64,000 nucleotides of DNA from DATAPD01 sp036265385 (GCA_036265385.1 DATAPD010000042.1:310001-374000), one strand, 5' to 3'; numbered from the stretch's first letter, positions 16,701 to 24,960 are shown. The notes: generated by a model from the sequence alone, not told the origin. Numbers and translations are program-made.

Positions 16701-17150
16701 ATGACTAAGGTCAGGAATTTTCTGCTTTGTCTCGTGCTGCTTGCCCTTGCCGGGATTCTGCACCACGAGTGGACACAGATGAGTGGCAGTTCAGGCATTG
16801 AGCCTGAGGTGCGCGCAGCTACTCTAAGTAATGCGGTTGGTACAACGTGTACCGGGACGTGCACATGGCATTTCGTCAACAACCAGACGCAAGGTCAGTG
16901 CCAGACTCTGACTGCCTATTTCACTTGCGACGGGAATAACGTCACAAAGGGACCGATAACCGCGAGTAGCTGTCTAAACAGTACCGACCACTACTATGTC
17001 ACGACGAATGGTACTTGCTCGCTTGTAACGGCTTCGACTGGAAGCCAGCCCGGAAGACTCGTCTTATCGAGCCTGGCTCCATCGACAACACCGACGCCGA
17101 CACCGACGCCAACCCCGTCACCGAGCCCCAGCCCGAGTCCGACTATCTAG
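16701..17150 (+). CDS. Secreted cysteine-containing protein with Thr-Pro/Ser-Pro tail
   Basis: Not recognised. 149 residues: a hydrophobic signal or anchor (KVRNFLLCLVLLALAGILHH), a middle domain with six cysteines (CTGTCTWHF, GQCQTL, FTCDGN, SSCLN, TNGTCSL) that could form disulfides after export, and a C-terminal repeat tail of alternating Thr-Pro then Ser-Pro pairs, a flexible wall or surface linker. AAGGAGG lies about nine bases before ATG 16701, one of the best ribosome sites in the window, suggesting high expression. A strong terminator follows at 17184-17212, so it is a monocistronic unit. Confidence 0.7.
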   Translation: MTKVRNFLLCLVLLALAGILHHEWTQMSGSSGIEPEVRAATLSNAVGTTCTGTCTWHFVNNQTQGQCQTLTAYFTCDGNNVTKGPITASSCLNSTDHYYVTTNGTCSLVTASTGSQPGRLVLSSLAPSTTPTPTPTPTPSPSPSPSPTI

Positions 17151-17183
17151 TCGCGCTCGCACAACGTACCGAAATTGATCATG

Positions 17184-17212
17184 GCAGGAGGGTTCGCTCT
17201 CCTGCTTTTTTT
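17184..17212 (+). terminator. Rho-independent terminator
   Basis: GCAGGAG (17184-17190) pairs with CTCCTGC (17199-17205) around an eight-base loop and is followed by seven T. It ends the single-gene unit 16701-17150. Confidence 0.85.
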
Positions 17213-17258
17213 GCCTCTTCTCGTCGCTGCGAGTCCGATGTTGGAGTACCGCATGTTC

Positions 17259-18923
17259 CTATGGGGAAACCTTTACAAGCGTGAAGTTAGAGCTACGGTA
17301 AGCAATTGAAAACTGAGCTGTGAAGTGTTCCGGATTGTCGTGAGCCTCATCGATTCTGTCCCGCTCAATCAACACGTAGTCCACGTGGTATTGCTTGAGC
17401 AGACTTTCCGTTCGAACTGATCCGCGATACATCTCCGCCACATCGCGCTCGCGAACGCGATAATCCAACCCGTGGGACCAAAGCCATCCGCGGTAACCCA
17501 TGACAATTCGACGGCCACCGAGACAGGCGATTGGATTAGTGTGTCTGTCAGAAGTTAAGAAAATCGCGTCCGTCCTGGTGTGATCTTTCACAAAATTTGC
17601 CAGTTCGATGTCCTCGAACGAAAACATTTGCGTGCTCAAGTGCAGCTCTCTCCAAACGGTTACGCTTCCAGTGCTGATCATAGTGGCCAGTATGATCAGC
17701 GATAGCGGAATCCCGACTCGGCGTGATCCGCGGACAAATTTGTCAAACATCAGGCCCGTCAAGATAGAGCTCAGCAGAAACCACCAGTACATCAACTTGA
17801 GGTTGTCATAATCGTAAGGCTGAAAGATCACAAGATTCGAGATCCCGAACAAAGCGACGGATGCCAGATAGAAGGTTCGCACTTTCCGTGTTGCGAAATA
17901 GCAGGCGAGCGCGAAGATAAAAATATGGGGGCTCATGTTTTTGAACCAGAACCACCAGATCGACTCATGTGCATTCATCCAGCCGTACACGGGGCGCAGG
18001 AAATGTCCTGGCTGGCGAGGCAAGATCCATAACACTTGCGGCAGAGCAACCAGAATGATGGGTGGGAAAAACCAGGCCCATGCTCTTAGGGTGGGGATCC
18101 ATTGTCTGCCTTCGACCAACAACTCGATAAGAAGCAGCAAGCCGGCAACAATGCTCAGTGCCGCAAAGGTGTGAAAGTGAACCAGAGGCAAGGAAGAAAG
18201 CAGAACGCCAGCATAAAGTAGGTTTTTCTGATTCGAAGTTTTCCAGTAAAGCCAGAGCCAAATGACTACCAGCGTGCCAATGAGACACCCCCAATCGGCG
18301 GCTCTTTGTGGCAAAAGATAGTCGCACACGAAATTCGAAAACCACAGGTTGTGCTCGGGAATGTTCGAATAATCCTTGCGCAAAACAGCTGACGCAAAAG
18401 ACGCTCCAGATGAGTGGTAATCGCGCCAGAGATAAATCGTTCCGAAGATGCTGCCGTTGAAAAGAAGTAATAAGAGGGCGGAAATTGCTCCAATTGTACC
18501 TGCACCCATGCTGCGCGCAAGAACATACATGGCTGCGATAAACCCCACAATCGCCAGCAGCGAAGGCAAGATCAGGCTCACACGGAGACTCAGGCCACTT
18601 TTAACCATCCACGCACTGATAAGGTCGGGCACGAACGGATACGAAAGTTTCGTTCCTGGATAGATCGGATTCTCTTTGACAGCAGCCGAGCCTCGCTGCA
18701 CAAAGTTCGAGATCATCGAAAGATGCCACGCGAGGTCGCCCCAAGTGGTCCCGGCCGAGTAGAGGCCATCTGCCTTCGGTTGCAACATGTGTGTCGAAAG
18801 CAGGTGTGAGAAGAGGACCGCGAAGAACAGCACGGTGAATAACAGAGGGATCGCTTCGCGGAGCGTGGTTCTCCGGTTGCTGCTGCTCAGCAGTGCGACC
18901 TCCGGATCACTTTGCGGTGTCAT
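17259..18923 (-). CDS. Polytopic membrane protein, GT-C-like
   Basis: 554 residues with about 11-12 hydrophobic spans and a final soluble domain of about 110 residues (FEDIELANFVKDHTRTDAIFLTSDRHTNPI onwards). Topology, the periplasmic-loop sequence WGDLAWHLSMISNFVQRG near residue 62, and the C-terminal ADP/sugar-enzyme-like domain with YHVDYVLIERD resemble GT-C glycosyltransferases and the membrane proteins of exopolysaccharide or S-layer glycosylation. No acidic catalytic pair is certain. Its start overlaps the last 17 bases of the upstream Agl23-like gene, so the two are translationally linked and probably work together. Confidence 0.75.
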   Translation of the reverse strand: MTPQSDPEVALLSSSNRRTTLREAIPLLFTVLFFAVLFSHLLSTHMLQPKADGLYSAGTTWGDLAWHLSMISNFVQRGSAAVKENPIYPGTKLSYPFVPDLISAWMVKSGLSLRVSLILPSLLAIVGFIAAMYVLARSMGAGTIGAISALLLLLFNGSIFGTIYLWRDYHSSGASFASAVLRKDYSNIPEHNLWFSNFVCDYLLPQRAADWGCLIGTLVVIWLWLYWKTSNQKNLLYAGVLLSSLPLVHFHTFAALSIVAGLLLLIELLVEGRQWIPTLRAWAWFFPPIILVALPQVLWILPRQPGHFLRPVYGWMNAHESIWWFWFKNMSPHIFIFALACYFATRKVRTFYLASVALFGISNLVIFQPYDYDNLKLMYWWFLLSSILTGLMFDKFVRGSRRVGIPLSLIILATMISTGSVTVWRELHLSTQMFSFEDIELANFVKDHTRTDAIFLTSDRHTNPIACLGGRRIVMGYRGWLWSHGLDYRVRERDVAEMYRGSVRTESLLKQYHVDYVLIERDRIDEAHDNPEHFTAQFSIAYRSSNFTLVKVSP

Positions 18924-20448
18924 TCGCTTCGTAGAGCACGAGTTGCACTCCCGGCCTCAGCGGATACTTGCCAATTTCGTGATACTGATTTCTCAGCAAT
19001 GGCGTGAACTCCGCGACTTGCTTGGTCGAAACGATCACAATCGCGGAATCCGACTTCATGACGTTTCCCGAGTATCCGATGCGCTTCTCGTTGCGCAGAT
19101 ACCAAGGCAGCGGCCAATAATCAGGAGACATCACGAGGATGGTCGTCTGATTTCCCGTTCCCTTTTGTTCTGAGATCCGCTCGACTGCGCTGATCATGTC
19201 GAGAAATCCCCGATACGTCTGCGCGTACGGATACACGTAGCGATCGTCATCGTAGTGATAGAAGTTCAACCTCACCGACTGGAACAGTGTGATCAGCAAT
19301 CCAGCTGCGATGACTCCAATCGCGGCGAAGCGTCGCGCGCGAACTCGCGAAGTCGTATTCCACAATTCCTGCGCGGCGAATCCCGCGCACATTGCCAACG
19401 GAACTACTGCATTCATCTGGATCCATGGCGTCTTGTATGGCAAGATCGAATAGCCGAACAGGATCGCGAATCCCCAAAGTCCGGTGAAGAGCGCGAAACG
19501 GTTCCTCATCCGCACCGCAAGAACCAGGCCACATAGTCCGCTCAGCAAAATCACCGCCTCTTCCTTCATCATCCACCGCACGTAGGTGAAGAAGGGCGCT
19601 TTGTGCTGGCTCGTCCCAGTCTTGAACCAGAAGCCATAGGCGGCGATCGCGTCGTGCAAGCCATCACGCAGATTTCCGAAGAACGACGAATAGAAGACAA
19701 TGATGCAGGCGACGAAGACGGCGAGCGATCCGAGCACGAGCAGGATCACTCTTTTCCATCCGCCGAAAGTCGCGACTGAAAGCGATTCCCGCCGACCTGA
19801 CAACAGACTCGCCAACACTGCGCTCGCCAGGATCGCTGCGACTGAGAATCCAGCAGTCTCCTTGGTGGCGAACATGAGCGCGAGCGCGATCGTCGAGATG
19901 TAGAGCTCTTTCGCTTCCCGCGTGTCGTAGAAACGGAGTAGGCCGAAAACCCACCACAACGTGAAGAACACGAGCGGAATCTCGTGGATGAAATCCCGCG
20001 AGAAGAACACCATTCCTGGAGAGAGCGCGAGCAACGCGGCTGCGACGAGCGTTCCAACTTCGCCCAGCCGCTTGCGCATTCCAATCACGAGCGCAACGAT
20101 CCCGATACCGAAGAACACTGGAACGAAGCGGATCGAATCGGTCGTCGTTCCTTCTCCGCCGAACACCATGTTGTTCACGCTCGACGTGACCAGCGCGCAA
20201 TAATAAAGAGTGGGCCCGTGATAATTCGCCGCGTCGTACTTGTAGAAGCCTTCGCGGAAGAGTCTCAGCAGGAAAAGCCCGTTGACGCCTTCATCATGAT
20301 GAAGTGGTTTGAGCGAGAGCGCGTAAAGCCGTAACGCAGCAGCGGCGAGCAGAACCATAGCGTCTGCAATCGTACGAAGCCGGTTTTTTTCGCGAAGAGA
20401 TTTTTCGGCGGAAGAGTCGGCTACTGGGTTGTGGAGTTCCGCGGGCAT
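18907..20448 (-). CDS. Agl23-like (TIGR03663-type) membrane protein, predicted GT-C glycosyltransferase
   Basis: 513 residues. The phrase LKPLHHDEGVNGLFLLRLFREG in the first periplasmic loop carries the acidic DE pair expected of GT-C enzymes, and KYDAANYHGPTLYYCAL, LSPGMVFFSRDFIHEIPLVFF and FATKETA follow. This combination matches the flippase-activity-associated Agl23 family, first linked to archaeal N-glycosylation and also found in bacteria. About ten membrane spans. It overlaps the following gene by 17 bases. Likely role: transfer of a lipid-linked sugar at the outer face of the inner membrane; acceptor unknown. Confidence 0.82.
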   Translation of the reverse strand: MPAELHNPVADSSAEKSLREKNRLRTIADAMVLLAAAALRLYALSLKPLHHDEGVNGLFLLRLFREGFYKYDAANYHGPTLYYCALVTSSVNNMVFGGEGTTTDSIRFVPVFFGIGIVALVIGMRKRLGEVGTLVAAALLALSPGMVFFSRDFIHEIPLVFFTLWWVFGLLRFYDTREAKELYISTIALALMFATKETAGFSVAAILASAVLASLLSGRRESLSVATFGGWKRVILLVLGSLAVFVACIIVFYSSFFGNLRDGLHDAIAAYGFWFKTGTSQHKAPFFTYVRWMMKEEAVILLSGLCGLVLAVRMRNRFALFTGLWGFAILFGYSILPYKTPWIQMNAVVPLAMCAGFAAQELWNTTSRVRARRFAAIGVIAAGLLITLFQSVRLNFYHYDDDRYVYPYAQTYRGFLDMISAVERISEQKGTGNQTTILVMSPDYWPLPWYLRNEKRIGYSGNVMKSDSAIVIVSTKQVAEFTPLLRNQYHEIGKYPLRPGVQLVLYEANDTAK

Positions 20449-20478
20449 CGATGGGTGCCCACAACTTTATCCTGAAAA

Positions 20479-20589
20479 TTACCGAACGGCCACGCTTTCA
20501 TTCGGGACAAAGAAGATGATCGTGTCTGCGAATGCACTACACGCAGTCAACACCACAAAGAATGTAGCGATGCACGCCAAGCGCTTCAT
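20479..20589 (-). CDS. Possible 36-residue secreted peptide
   Basis: A short frame MKRLACIATFFVVLTACSAFADT with a textbook signal peptide and only about 14 residues after cleavage (TIIFFVPNESVAVR). GGAGG sits four bases before the ATG at 20589, which is why I list it. It ends 31 bases before the upstream end of the Agl23-like gene on the same strand. It may be the remnant of a longer PEP-CTERM-like or secreted protein. No homologue recognised. Confidence 0.4.
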   Translation of the reverse strand: MKRLACIATFFVVLTACSAFADTIIFFVPNESVAVR

Positions 20590-20773
20590 ACTGCCTCCGG
20601 GAGGCTGAGCTTGGCAGAGAACCATAAGCAAGCGAATACCGTGGATCATGTATTTCCCGCTCAAGCAAAGCTTGGACGGGCCACCCGACGAGGCTTCCCA
20701 AGCGCAGGCAGTCCTCCGCTGCGCTACGCCAAAGCTGCATCACGTTCGTCCGTCCTCGAGTACACTTCCACGC

Positions 20774-21394
20774 ATGCGATCGTTTTTGCGTCTGATCTTC
20801 TTTTTCTTCGCTTTCTCATTGTTCATATTCTTATGTGCAGCGCAGGTGAATCCTGCACTGACGCCACGCAAGGCTCCCAAGCCGACACTGCCTAAGATTG
20901 ATGAGAAGGCGTGTCCGTTCGAAGGATGCCAGTTTGGCAAGTGGACGGCCCAGGAAACCGTCGAGCTGTTTTCAACCTGGAAGCCGGGCCGAGCGCCGGT
21001 CTCAAAAATTCCCAAGGGGGAAGAAGTCAGGGCGCTGACCGGAGTCCACATCACCTACGAAGCGGAGGAAATTGAGATCACCGCTCCGATCGCGCAGTAC
21101 GGTTTGAAACCGGGCGACAAAGTTTTCGGTTACATGAACCTGGGCGAAGGCTTCATGAACGCCTGGTTCAACGGGACGTGGGTGGAAGATTTCGATGGGA
21201 GCGGCATCCGGCGCGGCGAAGAGGGGTGCACGCGCGACTGCTCCGGGAAACAGGTGAAGCCGGGAAGGTATGAATGGTGGGTCCAGATGCGAACGAAAGA
21301 TGGCGTGGTCGGTTGGACCCAGGAGACGGACAAATTTGGTGGGAAAGATTCGCTGGCGGGTGAGGCGGCTGTCCGTCGTCGGCTGTCCGCGTAA
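20774..21394 (+). CDS. Secreted protein of unknown function, SH3-like
   Basis: 206 residues, signal peptide MRSFLRLIFFFFAFSLFIFLCAAQ. The mature part begins with CPFEGCQFGKW, followed by a compact domain with ISKIPKGEEVRALTGVHIT-like text (KIPKGEEVRALTGVH), the run typical of bacterial SH3 domains, then GRYEWWVQMRTKDGVVGWTQETDKFGGKD, another SH3-like GWT segment. A cysteine pair EGCTRDCSG lies between. Probably a periplasmic binding or structural protein. ATG 20774 fits the signal peptide; earlier in-frame codons are unlikely. Confidence 0.72.
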   Translation: MRSFLRLIFFFFAFSLFIFLCAAQVNPALTPRKAPKPTLPKIDEKACPFEGCQFGKWTAQETVELFSTWKPGRAPVSKIPKGEEVRALTGVHITYEAEEIEITAPIAQYGLKPGDKVFGYMNLGEGFMNAWFNGTWVEDFDGSGIRRGEEGCTRDCSGKQVKPGRYEWWVQMRTKDGVVGWTQETDKFGGKDSLAGEAAVRRRLSA

Positions 21395-21426
21395 AAGCAG
21401 GAGTCCGTAGTCAGCGAGAATCGTCC

Positions 21427-21536
21427 TTGGCCTTTGGCCGTTGGCAACAATTCCGTTGGCTGCAGGATCGCATCTACTTCGCAGCGCTCACGATGACAAA
21501 GGTGTTTGGCCAACGACCGCCAACGACCAACGACTA
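21427..21536. repeat. Opposed heptamer arrays around a short core
   Basis: Left array ttggcct-ttggccg-ttggcaa (21427-21447), right array in opposite orientation with three ccaacga units (21510-21533, first spacing expanded by three bases), and between them a core with ggatcgc and acgatgacaaag. The right array touches the stop codon of the TonB-domain gene. Confidence 0.6.
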
Positions 21537-22406
21537 ATAACTCAGCGTGAAGTTCACGACGATCTGGGTTTCGACTTCGACAGGTTGGCCTTGCAGAAGG
21601 TAGGGACGGTATCTCCATTGCCTCACTGCGCCCATGGCGGCTTGGATCAACTCGCGCGGGCCGGAGATCGCGGTCAATTCCGAGATGTCTCCTTCCCTGG
21701 AGATGATTGCTTTCATGAGAACCGTGCCCTCGATGCGACTCCTTCGCGCCAGTTCCGGATAGACTGGCGCCACTTTGTGCAGAATCATTCCCTGTGCCAC
21801 TCCCTGCGAGACGCGCACCCGTTTTGGAAGGTCGCCGGAGGTGGCCGGCGCGGCGCTCTGATCTGCGGGGTTCGCTGACGCGGGGGGCTGAGCTGCAGGA
21901 TTGGTCGGCGAAGCGGACTGAGTTGCGGGGTCGCCGGATGCGGCGGGCTGAGCGGCGGATGGATTGGGCGGAATCGGGTAGTCTTTCGTTTTATTGGCGA
22001 AGGCGAAATCGAATGGGACTTTCGTTGAGACTTTCACGGCCTTGCCGTTCTTGATATACGGCTTGAACTTCCATTTTTTGACGGCAGCGATCGCGGAGTC
22101 CGCGAAGATCTTGTCGCCACTCGCGAACTCAGCGCGCTCGACGTCTCCGGTTTCGGTAATCCAAACTGACAGGATGACCTCGCCCTGGATGCCTTTCATC
22201 GACGCTTGAATCGGGTAATCCGCCGGGACGCGCTTTATGGTTTCGAGCTTGGTGGAACCCGGAGGTGTGGCAGATGATTTCGCTGTGTCTGTTTCCGGAC
22301 GGCTTACCGATGGCGTCTGTGTCTGCTCGGAAGATTGCGCGGAGAGTTCCGGAGAGACGAATGCGGCCAGACATAGGACGACGAGAGGGACGAAGAGCAC
22401 GCGCAT
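21534..22406 (-). CDS. TonB-family protein with two TonB C-terminal domains
   Basis: 290 residues. After a signal peptide (MRVLFVPLVVLCLAAFVSPELSAQ) there are two TonB_C-type units: VPADYPIQASMKGIQGEVILSV through AVKKWKFKPYIKNGK, and VAPVYPELARRSRIEGTVLMKA through VRQWRYRPYLLQGQP. An Ala/Pro/Gln linker of about 50 residues separates them. The YP-x-A-G-V and W-x-F/Y-x-P-x-x-x-G landmarks are intact in both. Classical TonB has one such domain plus a membrane anchor contacting ExbBD; here export appears complete and no exbB or exbD is nearby, so it may be a periplasmic cell-envelope protein rather than an energy transducer. ATG 22406 preferred over TTG 22433. Confidence 0.85.
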   Translation of the reverse strand: MRVLFVPLVVLCLAAFVSPELSAQSSEQTQTPSVSRPETDTAKSSATPPGSTKLETIKRVPADYPIQASMKGIQGEVILSVWITETGDVERAEFASGDKIFADSAIAAVKKWKFKPYIKNGKAVKVSTKVPFDFAFANKTKDYPIPPNPSAAQPAASGDPATQSASPTNPAAQPPASANPADQSAAPATSGDLPKRVRVSQGVAQGMILHKVAPVYPELARRSRIEGTVLMKAIISREGDISELTAISGPRELIQAAMGAVRQWRYRPYLLQGQPVEVETQIVVNFTLSY

Positions 22407-22730
22407 AAGTCGACAGTGTAAGGGATAGGTCAAATGGAGGGAGGTTAGACGTGATACGCGGAATCGGAGATGCGTAGGAGGTTGGAGCCTAAGTTTCGAA
22501 GAAAGCGAACGTAGGGCACCCTCGTTTTATAGGATGGAAGCGGAGCCCCGGGCCACCCGCCCAGCCGCGACGACGATGTCGCGCGAGGAGTTGGGAATCT
22601 CTAGAACACAGGTTGTCCGCGTTCATGGTGCTCACCCTTCGAAACCCGCGAAGGGTGCTGCAGCCATCAATTGGTTGGTGCTTCGAAGTGATTGGTGCTT
22701 CGAAGGGCCAGCCCTCAGCCCTCGATTCAA
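22407..22730. other. Gene-free stretch with hairpin and direct repeat
   Basis: No gene is convincing. It holds a perfect nine-pair hairpin at 22633-22657 and a direct repeat ggtgcttcgaag (near 22676 and 22693). It separates the divergent TonB-domain gene from the 3' end of the RNA-handling cluster. Confidence 0.5.
22633..22657. repeat. Nine-pair palindromic hairpin
   Basis: CACCCTTCG pairs perfectly with CGAAGGGTG around a seven-base loop. No T tract follows on either strand, so it looks like an intergenic palindrome rather than an intrinsic terminator. Confidence 0.6.
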
Positions 22731-23000
22731 CTAACGGCGGTCTTTGAAATAAAGACGTATCGCTTCGGCTCTCCCTTTAAGACCGGTAATGTCTCTTATC
22801 CAATTGCTGGCATAGGAAAAGGGGGGCTGCGCGGCTATAAGCTTGCCGGTTTCATCTTTTGGGTGGCACGCAGGGCAGGTATGACAGTTCTGGAGTTTAT
22901 CCGGGTCTGCCTTCAGGAGTTCAATGATGAGTTCGCTACCACAGTTCGAGCAGATCAGGCCGACCTTCTCAAGTTCCGTTAAGCGAATGTAATCTGCCAT
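22731..23000 (-). CDS. Small zinc-ribbon-like protein
   Basis: 89 residues with CSNC at 17-20 and CHTCPAC at 39-45, arranged as a small zinc-binding ribbon with the spacing of a two-knuckle finger. The rest is helical and charged. No family assigned. It follows the basic protein at 23154-23387 on the same strand by about 150 bases and could be the last member of the RNA-handling cluster, where a zinc ribbon would suit nucleic-acid binding. Start ATG 23000. Confidence 0.55.
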   Translation of the reverse strand: MADYIRLTELEKVGLICSNCGSELIIELLKADPDKLQNCHTCPACHPKDETGKLIAAQPPFSYASNWIRDITGLKGRAEAIRLYFKDRR

Positions 23001-23153
23001 TGTCTATTCCCTTTATGTCCGTTGCACCATGGGTAATATTGCGTGCCGTACACTTTTACCTTGCTCGGACGCCAGGTCCTGCGACCCAGATCGCGGCGTT
23101 TGATCGAACCTTTTTTATTCACGCCCGAAAACAGCATGAGCCACGAACGAGCG

Positions 23154-23387
23154 CTAGAGCGACAGGTCTTTGTCCGAGGTTTCGTCAGAATCGTCGCCGG
23201 CAGATGGAACATGAAACAGCGCTGCCTGCTCCTCGGCATGCTCACGTAGTAAACGCATTTCATCATCTGCTGTGAGTTCAGGTTTTTCCTGTTTGCGCTG
23301 ATTTCTCCGCTCGGCTTTATCCCGCTGACGCTGTTGGCGAGCTTGTTCTTTTTGACGTTTGCTGAACGTCGATCTCCCTGTAGGCAA
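23154..23387 (-). CDS. Small highly charged protein, TTG start
   Basis: 77 residues beginning LPTGRSTFSKRQKEQARQ, very rich in Lys, Arg, Gln and Glu, with an acidic tail (DDSDETSDKD). The TTG at 23385-23387 has GGGAGGA seven bases upstream on the coding strand, which decides this start although the frame is open further up. The KRQKEQARQQ-type helix resembles nucleic-acid-binding basic helices. It begins 28 bases after the RRM gene stop, so it likely shares its transcript. No known family. Confidence 0.6.
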   Translation of the reverse strand: MPTGRSTFSKRQKEQARQQRQRDKAERRNQRKQEKPELTADDEMRLLREHAEEQAALFHVPSAGDDSDETSDKDLSL

Positions 23388-23415
23388 TGAGAGGTCCTCC
23401 CGTATCGTGAATTGA

Positions 23416-23757
23416 CTACCAACGCGGCTCACGTGGTCGTCGTGCCTTGCCCCGATAATCGTCGCGTCCTCCGCCGAAGCGCTTTCCACCCCCTCCACCA
23501 CGTGAACCCTCGGTCTTTGGTCGTGCCGCATTGATCGTCAAAGTGCGGCCACCCATTTCGGTATTGTTGAGAGCTGCGATGGCTTTCTCCGCATCACCAT
23601 CACTCGACATTTCGACGAATGCAAAACCACGCGAACGTCCCGTATCGCGGTCCGTGACCATCGTGACGTTTTCAATCTCGCCATGCGGTTGAAATAGCGC
23701 ACGCAGTTCTGACTCGGTGGCGCTATGGGGCAGGTTGCCGACATACACATTCTTCAT
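23416..23757 (-). CDS. RNA-recognition-motif (RRM) protein
   Basis: 113 residues. One RRM domain: RNP2 at NVYVGNLP (residues 3-10), RNP1 at RSRGFAFVEM (around 42-51), with the alternating beta-alpha pattern intact. A glycine/arginine tail (SRGGGGGKRFGGGRDDYRG) resembles bacterial glycine-rich RRM proteins such as cyanobacterial Rbp, usually cold-induced. Its ATG overlaps the stop of the upstream gene (4-base ATGA), so it is translationally coupled to it. Likely acts with the nearby DEAD-box helicase in RNA remodelling or cold response (inference). Confidence 0.92.
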   Translation of the reverse strand: MKNVYVGNLPHSATESELRALFQPHGEIENVTMVTDRDTGRSRGFAFVEMSSDGDAEKAIAALNNTEMGGRTLTINAARPKTEGSRGGGGGKRFGGGRDDYRGKARRPREPRW

Positions 23758-24560
23758 AACAGCTCCGTTTTCTGTGCCTCGGATCGCAGTTGCATGGAGA
23801 CTTCTGAGCGTCTGGATGTTCTGACCTCAAGATCTCGAGGCGGGGTTGGACGATTGCGGAGAGCCATAGTACGTGCCACTGAGACGGAGCGTACCTGAGC
23901 TATCTTCCGTGAGGCCGCCATGATTCCGCAGGTCACGAGTTTCTTGTTGCCATCTTCTGTCAGCTCGGCTTGGGAGCTACAACTAGATTCTTCCGTGTCA
24001 TCCGACTGAAGCCCAGCAACAGAATTCGGAGAGTGGGCAAGATACTCGGGCTTCCCGACAAGAAACGCCAAGCGCACCGCTGGACTTGCCGTCCGAAGTT
24101 CATCGCAAAAGACTTCCAGGTGACCCTCAGTATTTTGCATATTAATGAGCACAAGATTGTAATGGTCGACTCGCCACCAGGAGCGCGCTTCGTTGAGATC
24201 GACGGCGCAATCCACGTCGACGCCCAACTTGCGCATGGCTTCGGCCCGCAACTCTCTCTTAGCGGGGGAGTCGTCCAGCAGAAGCACTCGTTTGCGCTTG
24301 ATCGCGTTAGGGACTTCGGTCGCGATCGGTGCTGCCAAGGACGGAATCATTCGGGTTTCGCCTCCACGCGCCCGGCTTTTGAGTTTCGATCGCGTGCGCG
24401 ATCCGGTTGCGCTGGCTGGAGGTTCAACATGAGCCTCTGTTGCGCTCGGCGTCGGATCTTCATCTTGCGAATCTTGTTGAATCTGGCTTTGTCGCCGTTG
24501 ATACCGGACATTCGTCAACTCCTTGAAGTGCGTGTCGTTGTGAAAGAATGGGTTCGGCAA
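23754..24560 (-). CDS. Degenerate response-regulator receiver protein
   Basis: 268 residues. Residues 1-85 are a low-complexity charged region; 90-175 read as a receiver: RVLLLDDSPAKRE gives the acidic pair (Asp96, Asp97), NLVLINMQNTEG gives Asn140 where the phosphorylated aspartate belongs, and FLVGKP carries the conserved Lys170. Asp to Asn should block phosphorylation. The C-terminus (about 200-268) is basic, rich in Arg/Ser, and could bind RNA. TTG at 24560 has GGGAGGA upstream; ATG at 24350 with GGAGG is another possible start. It lies inside the helicase/RRM cluster and overlaps the next gene by four bases. Confidence 0.6.
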   Translation of the reverse strand: MPNPFFHNDTHFKELTNVRYQRRQSQIQQDSQDEDPTPSATEAHVEPPASATGSRTRSKLKSRARGGETRMIPSLAAPIATEVPNAIKRKRVLLLDDSPAKRELRAEAMRKLGVDVDCAVDLNEARSWWRVDHYNLVLINMQNTEGHLEVFCDELRTASPAVRLAFLVGKPEYLAHSPNSVAGLQSDDTEESSCSSQAELTEDGNKKLVTCGIMAASRKIAQVRSVSVARTMALRNRPTPPRDLEVRTSRRSEVSMQLRSEAQKTELL

Positions 24561-24588
24561 GAGGAAGGTTCCTCCCAGCTTACCGTTC

Positions 24589-24900
24589 CTAAATCTTCAG
24601 AGGCGGGAGGAAGTTTGAAGTCACCGTCTCGCCCAGAGCTTTCGTTTCTCGTCCTTCTAATTCAGCCTGACGGCGTTGAGTGGCTTCTACACAATCTGTT
24701 CCAGCGGTGAGGCTAGTTTTCTCAAGGAAGTAGCGCCAGCCCTCATGTCGGTCGGAGTCGGCTTGAGAATCCTCAAACTTCGTCAATTCTGCTTCTGCGT
24801 TGTATCTGCCACTGACCACCGCAACGACACCGGCAGACCGGTACGTCCGAACATTATGGCGAATGATAGCGTAAGAGCAGTGGGCATCGTCTCGTTTCAA
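24589..24900 (-). CDS. Small hypothetical protein in RNA-handling cluster
   Basis: 103 residues, soluble and charged. The N-terminal part CSYAIIRHNVRTYRSAGVVAVVSG then AELTKFEDSQ...GWRYFLEKT looks like a real alpha/beta domain rather than noise, though no family is assigned. The start is TTG at 24898-24900 with GGAG five bases upstream. It sits 28 bases before the degenerate receiver gene and 60 bases after the RRM gene at 24961, all on the same strand, so it is probably part of the same transcript. Confidence 0.5.
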   Translation of the reverse strand: MKRDDAHCSYAIIRHNVRTYRSAGVVAVVSGRYNAEAELTKFEDSQADSDRHEGWRYFLEKTSLTAGTDCVEATQRRQAELEGRETKALGETVTSNFLPPLKI

Positions 24901-24960
24901 AGGGACTCCATTTCGTTGCTTTTGGAAAAATAATCGACAAACGTTTTGATAGTTCGCAAT

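Noticed and set aside
22979..23422. A 147-codon minus-strand frame overlapping the charged small protein
   Set aside because: The alternative frame 23154-23387 has a strong Shine-Dalgarno and a coherent charged product; this one is its shadow.
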